The translations under genes and the position numbers were made by a program. Below are positions 12,543-13,969 of a stretch of 13,969 bases of DNA, one piece after another. The stretch lies in NCBI GenBank assembly GCA_903895055.1, contig CAITSL010000024.1, positions 1 through 13,969 of the forward strand, written 5' to 3'. Position 1 is the stretch's first letter. Each line of letters starts with the position of its first letter. The notes beneath the pieces were generated by a model, which had not been told where the DNA came from, ran no database searches, and saw nothing but the letters and a program-made list of their open reading frames with translations. The DNA comes from an uncultured bacterium (GTDB lineage: Bacteria; Patescibacteriota; Minisyncoccia; Phycocordibacterales; UBA9973).

Positions 12543-13832
12543 TTATTTCGGATAATTTATGATCACTTTTACTCTTGCACTTTTGTCCGGGAAAGAATTT
12601 CGCCAAACCGGTTTTATTTCAAAAGAGGCCGAATCAACATTTGAATATTGCGCCAATACTTGGTTAAAATCACTTTTATCTCTCCCTAATAAATCTGCCA
12701 TGAGCTTATCCGCATCAATTTTCCAAACAAGTTTCGCGGTGCCAGATAAATTAAAAGTAACGTCTTGCATCCCCCCTAAGGTAATCAGACTTTTGTCAAA
12801 TGAAGAGATGGACAGGTCTTCAATATTTGAGACATACACATCGGGGTTGGTAGTATCGGTGGTATTGGGAGTATTGGTAGTAGTATCAGTAGAGTTCTCT
12901 TGAGCTAAACTTTCATTGATTACTTCTTTGGTTAATTCTTCTTTATTAAAAAGAATTCCATTAAAAGTTCCTTTCAGGTCTACAATAAAACTATCCGGAG
13001 TGGGTGCAGGATTTATATTTTCCTGGTCAATGTTCAAAAATGCTGCATTCTTTAATAAAGCAAAACTGGCGGGAGTTTGATTTTTTGCTTTTTCAAAAAG
13101 TTTGGCAAAAAGAGTATCGGAGAGTTCTTTTGTTATTTTTACTTTATCAGTATCGCTAACTTGGCTTGATTTTCCTTTTAAGCCCCCCGTGATATCTCCA
13201 ACTGATCTCGCATATATTTTTGAATATTTTGAAGTTCCTTTAAATCCGAATATTTTAAAATCAAGCGGCGGACTATTGTAATCTTCCCCGGCCTTTTCAC
13301 CGTAAATATCTACTTCGGTTTTTCCAGGCGTGCCATTTTTCTCCATACCCGGGATAATTATTTTTGTTTTAGTTTTGTAAATTTTACCATTTGACCCCTC
13401 TAGTCTGGTATCTTGCGAAAGGGATTGAGCTTTTGGGCTAAAAGCGTTATAGATTAATACCGTCCCCGTGGCAGATTCCAAATAATCTTGTTCCGGCCCC
13501 CCTGAGACTTCTTTTGATTCTTCACCAGAGAGAACTACCAAGTCATAGGACAAACCATTCCCATTTTTATCTTTGGTCGCAGTTAGAGTTTTATCTAAAA
13601 TAAAATCTTTTGTTTTGGGATTAATCGTTATCACTGCGCTCGAAAATAAATAAGAGAGAGCAAAAAACAGGAAAATAATGGAAATCAAAGCGACCAACCA
13701 AAGCGCTCGAAAAGGCTTTGGTTTTCTTTCTGGTTTTTTCTCTGGAAGATCCTTTTGAGGAAAAATGTTACGAGAAGGAGGCAGTTTGACCATTTTGATT
13801 TTTACAATATCTTGTAATATGTTTTTAGGCAT
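12543..13832 (-). CDS. 'Baseplate J-like' single-pass membrane surface protein of CPR type
   Basis: A 429-residue protein with a basic, Pro-rich cytoplasmic N-terminus (1-42), one membrane segment (about 43-65, LWLVALISIIFLFFALSYLF) and a large outside part. The first outer domain (about 67-225, with VITINPKTKDFILDKTL and AGEDYNSPPLDFKIFGFKGT) resembles the CPR proteins commonly annotated as baseplate J/gp47-like; no phage genes are present, so a tailocin role is not implied. A Thr/Asn/Asp linker (312-332) separates a C-terminal domain with KLVWKIDADKLMADLLGRD and a VWRNSFPDKSARVKV ending. No signal-peptide cleavage site was seen; the segment probably stays as an anchor. The ATG at 13832 follows a predicted leader of about 27 bases; Met14 is an alternative start. 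Role unknown, perhaps cell envelope. Confidence 0.75.
   Translation of the reverse strand: MPKNILQDIVKIKMVKLPPSRNIFPQKDLPEKKPERKPKPFRALWLVALISIIFLFFALSYLFSSAVITINPKTKDFILDKTLTATKDKNGNGLSYDLVVLSGEESKEVSGGPEQDYLESATGTVLIYNAFSPKAQSLSQDTRLEGSNGKIYKTKTKIIIPGMEKNGTPGKTEVDIYGEKAGEDYNSPPLDFKIFGFKGTSKYSKIYARSVGDITGGLKGKSSQVSDTDKVKITKELSDTLFAKLFEKAKNQTPASFALLKNAAFLNIDQENINPAPTPDSFIVDLKGTFNGILFNKEELTKEVINESLAQENSTDTTTNTPNTTDTTNPDVYVSNIEDLSISSFDKSLITLGGMQDVTFNLSGTAKLVWKIDADKLMADLLGRDKSDFNQVLAQYSNVDSASFEIKPVWRNSFPDKSARVKVIINYPK
12837..12899 (-). repeat. Low-complexity Thr/Asn/Asp linker coding repeat
   Basis: Residues 312-332 of the surface protein are made mainly of Thr, Asn and Asp (STDTTTNTPNTTDTTNPD), encoded by near-repeated ACT/ACC/AAT triplets; the plus strand reads GGTAGTATCGGTGGTATTGG and similar. 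Such tracts change length easily and typically form flexible linkers in surface proteins. Confidence 0.7.
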
Positions 13833-13896
13833 CCCATTAGAAATTTTAAACTAATAAACATAATCATTATAACATATCCCTTGAATTTCTAACGGG
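13833..13896. repeat. 13-bp inverted repeat bracketing a promoter
   Basis: CCCATTAGAAATT (13833-13845) and AATTTCTAACGGG (13884-13896) are inverted copies with a single mismatch, 38 bases apart. Between them lies the -10 of the surface-protein gene. The left arm abuts the start codon. It may be an operator or, less likely, an invertible segment. Confidence 0.6.
13866..13876 (-). promoter_or_regulatory. Extended -10 promoter of the surface-protein gene
   Basis: Minus strand TATGT followed by TATAAT (13866-13871) matches the TRTGn extended -10. The -35 position (CGTTAG) is poor. The start is expected near 13859, about 27 bases before the chosen ATG. An ATG at 13861-13859 opens a 19-codon frame that overlaps the main start in another phase. 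Confidence 0.6.
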
Positions 13897-13903
13897 ACAA
13901 GTT

Positions 13904-13969
13904 TTATTTAAAAAAACGATTAATATAAATTGATTCGATAGTAAGGAAAGAATCATAGCTTGCATTATT
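13904..13969 (-). CDS. Possible C-terminal end of an upstream gene, cut by window edge
   Basis: One minus-strand frame is open from the window edge to TAA (13906-13904), reading NNASYDSFLTIESIYINRFF plus Lys. It could be the tail of a gene ending 71 bases before the surface-protein gene. Twenty-one codons in AT-rich DNA are weak evidence and nothing is recognised. The remaining bases to 13833 hold the promoter and inverted repeat. Confidence 0.2.
   Translation of the reverse strand, partial: NNASYDSFLTIESIYINRFFK

Noticed and set aside
12543..13832. Prophage or tailocin remnant suggested by the baseplate J similarity
   Set aside because: No tail, capsid, integrase or lysis gene is nearby, and the protein has a membrane anchor and a long linker, as in the CPR surface proteins carrying this label.

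Overview
The window looks like a chromosomal segment of a Candidate Phyla Radiation (Patescibacteria) bacterium, probably a Parcubacteria-type lineage. The evidence is the combination of short, AT-rich housekeeping genes, VirD4/TraG-like ATPases, a 'baseplate J-like' single-pass membrane protein, a PaaX-like regulator with a Cas2-like domain, and an almost complete lack of Shine-Dalgarno sequences. This placement rests on recognising families by eye; no search was run.

Layout, read mostly on the minus strand from right to left. At the right end is a tail-anchored-from-the-N-terminus surface protein (12543-13832) with its own promoter. Next comes a classical late spc/alpha ribosomal block: infA, rpmJ (only 36 codons), rpsM, rpsK, rpsD, rpoA, rplQ, rplM, rpsI, followed directly by grpE (7743-12498). 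The only plus-strand gene is a PaaX-like regulator (7063-7701). It is convergent with grpE and divergent from a small unknown gene (6663-6941) that precedes dnaK (4690-6585). A strong hairpin terminator closes dnaK. Then a new promoter starts a second unit of two tandem VirD4/TraG-like ATPases (4586 to 931) ending in a shortened dnaJ (54-923). The first 35 bases hold the beginning of another minus-strand gene.

How the genes fit together. The DnaK-DnaJ-GrpE chaperone set is present within 8.3 kb but split over three transcription units: grpE trails the ribosomal operon, dnaK follows the small gene next to the regulator, and dnaJ sits behind the ATPases. No CIRCE element was found. The divergent promoter region 6972-7062 contains a near-perfect palindrome touching both -35 boxes, which suggests that the PaaX-like protein, or another factor, controls itself and the small gene, possibly with dnaK.

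The most striking sequence-level signals are: (1) a recurrent extended -10 promoter (TG-n-TATAAT) placed 6 to 12 bases before start codons, which predicts leaderless or near-leaderless mRNAs; (2) a GC-rich palindromic element of 93 bp (31 codons) inserted in frame in the PaaX-like gene; (3) a DnaJ that keeps its J domain and all four zinc-finger repeats but lacks the second C-terminal domain; and (4) coupling of dnaJ to tandem conjugation-type ATPases without any other secretion gene. No tRNA, rRNA, CRISPR array, transposase or origin was seen. No gap between genes exceeds about 140 bases.
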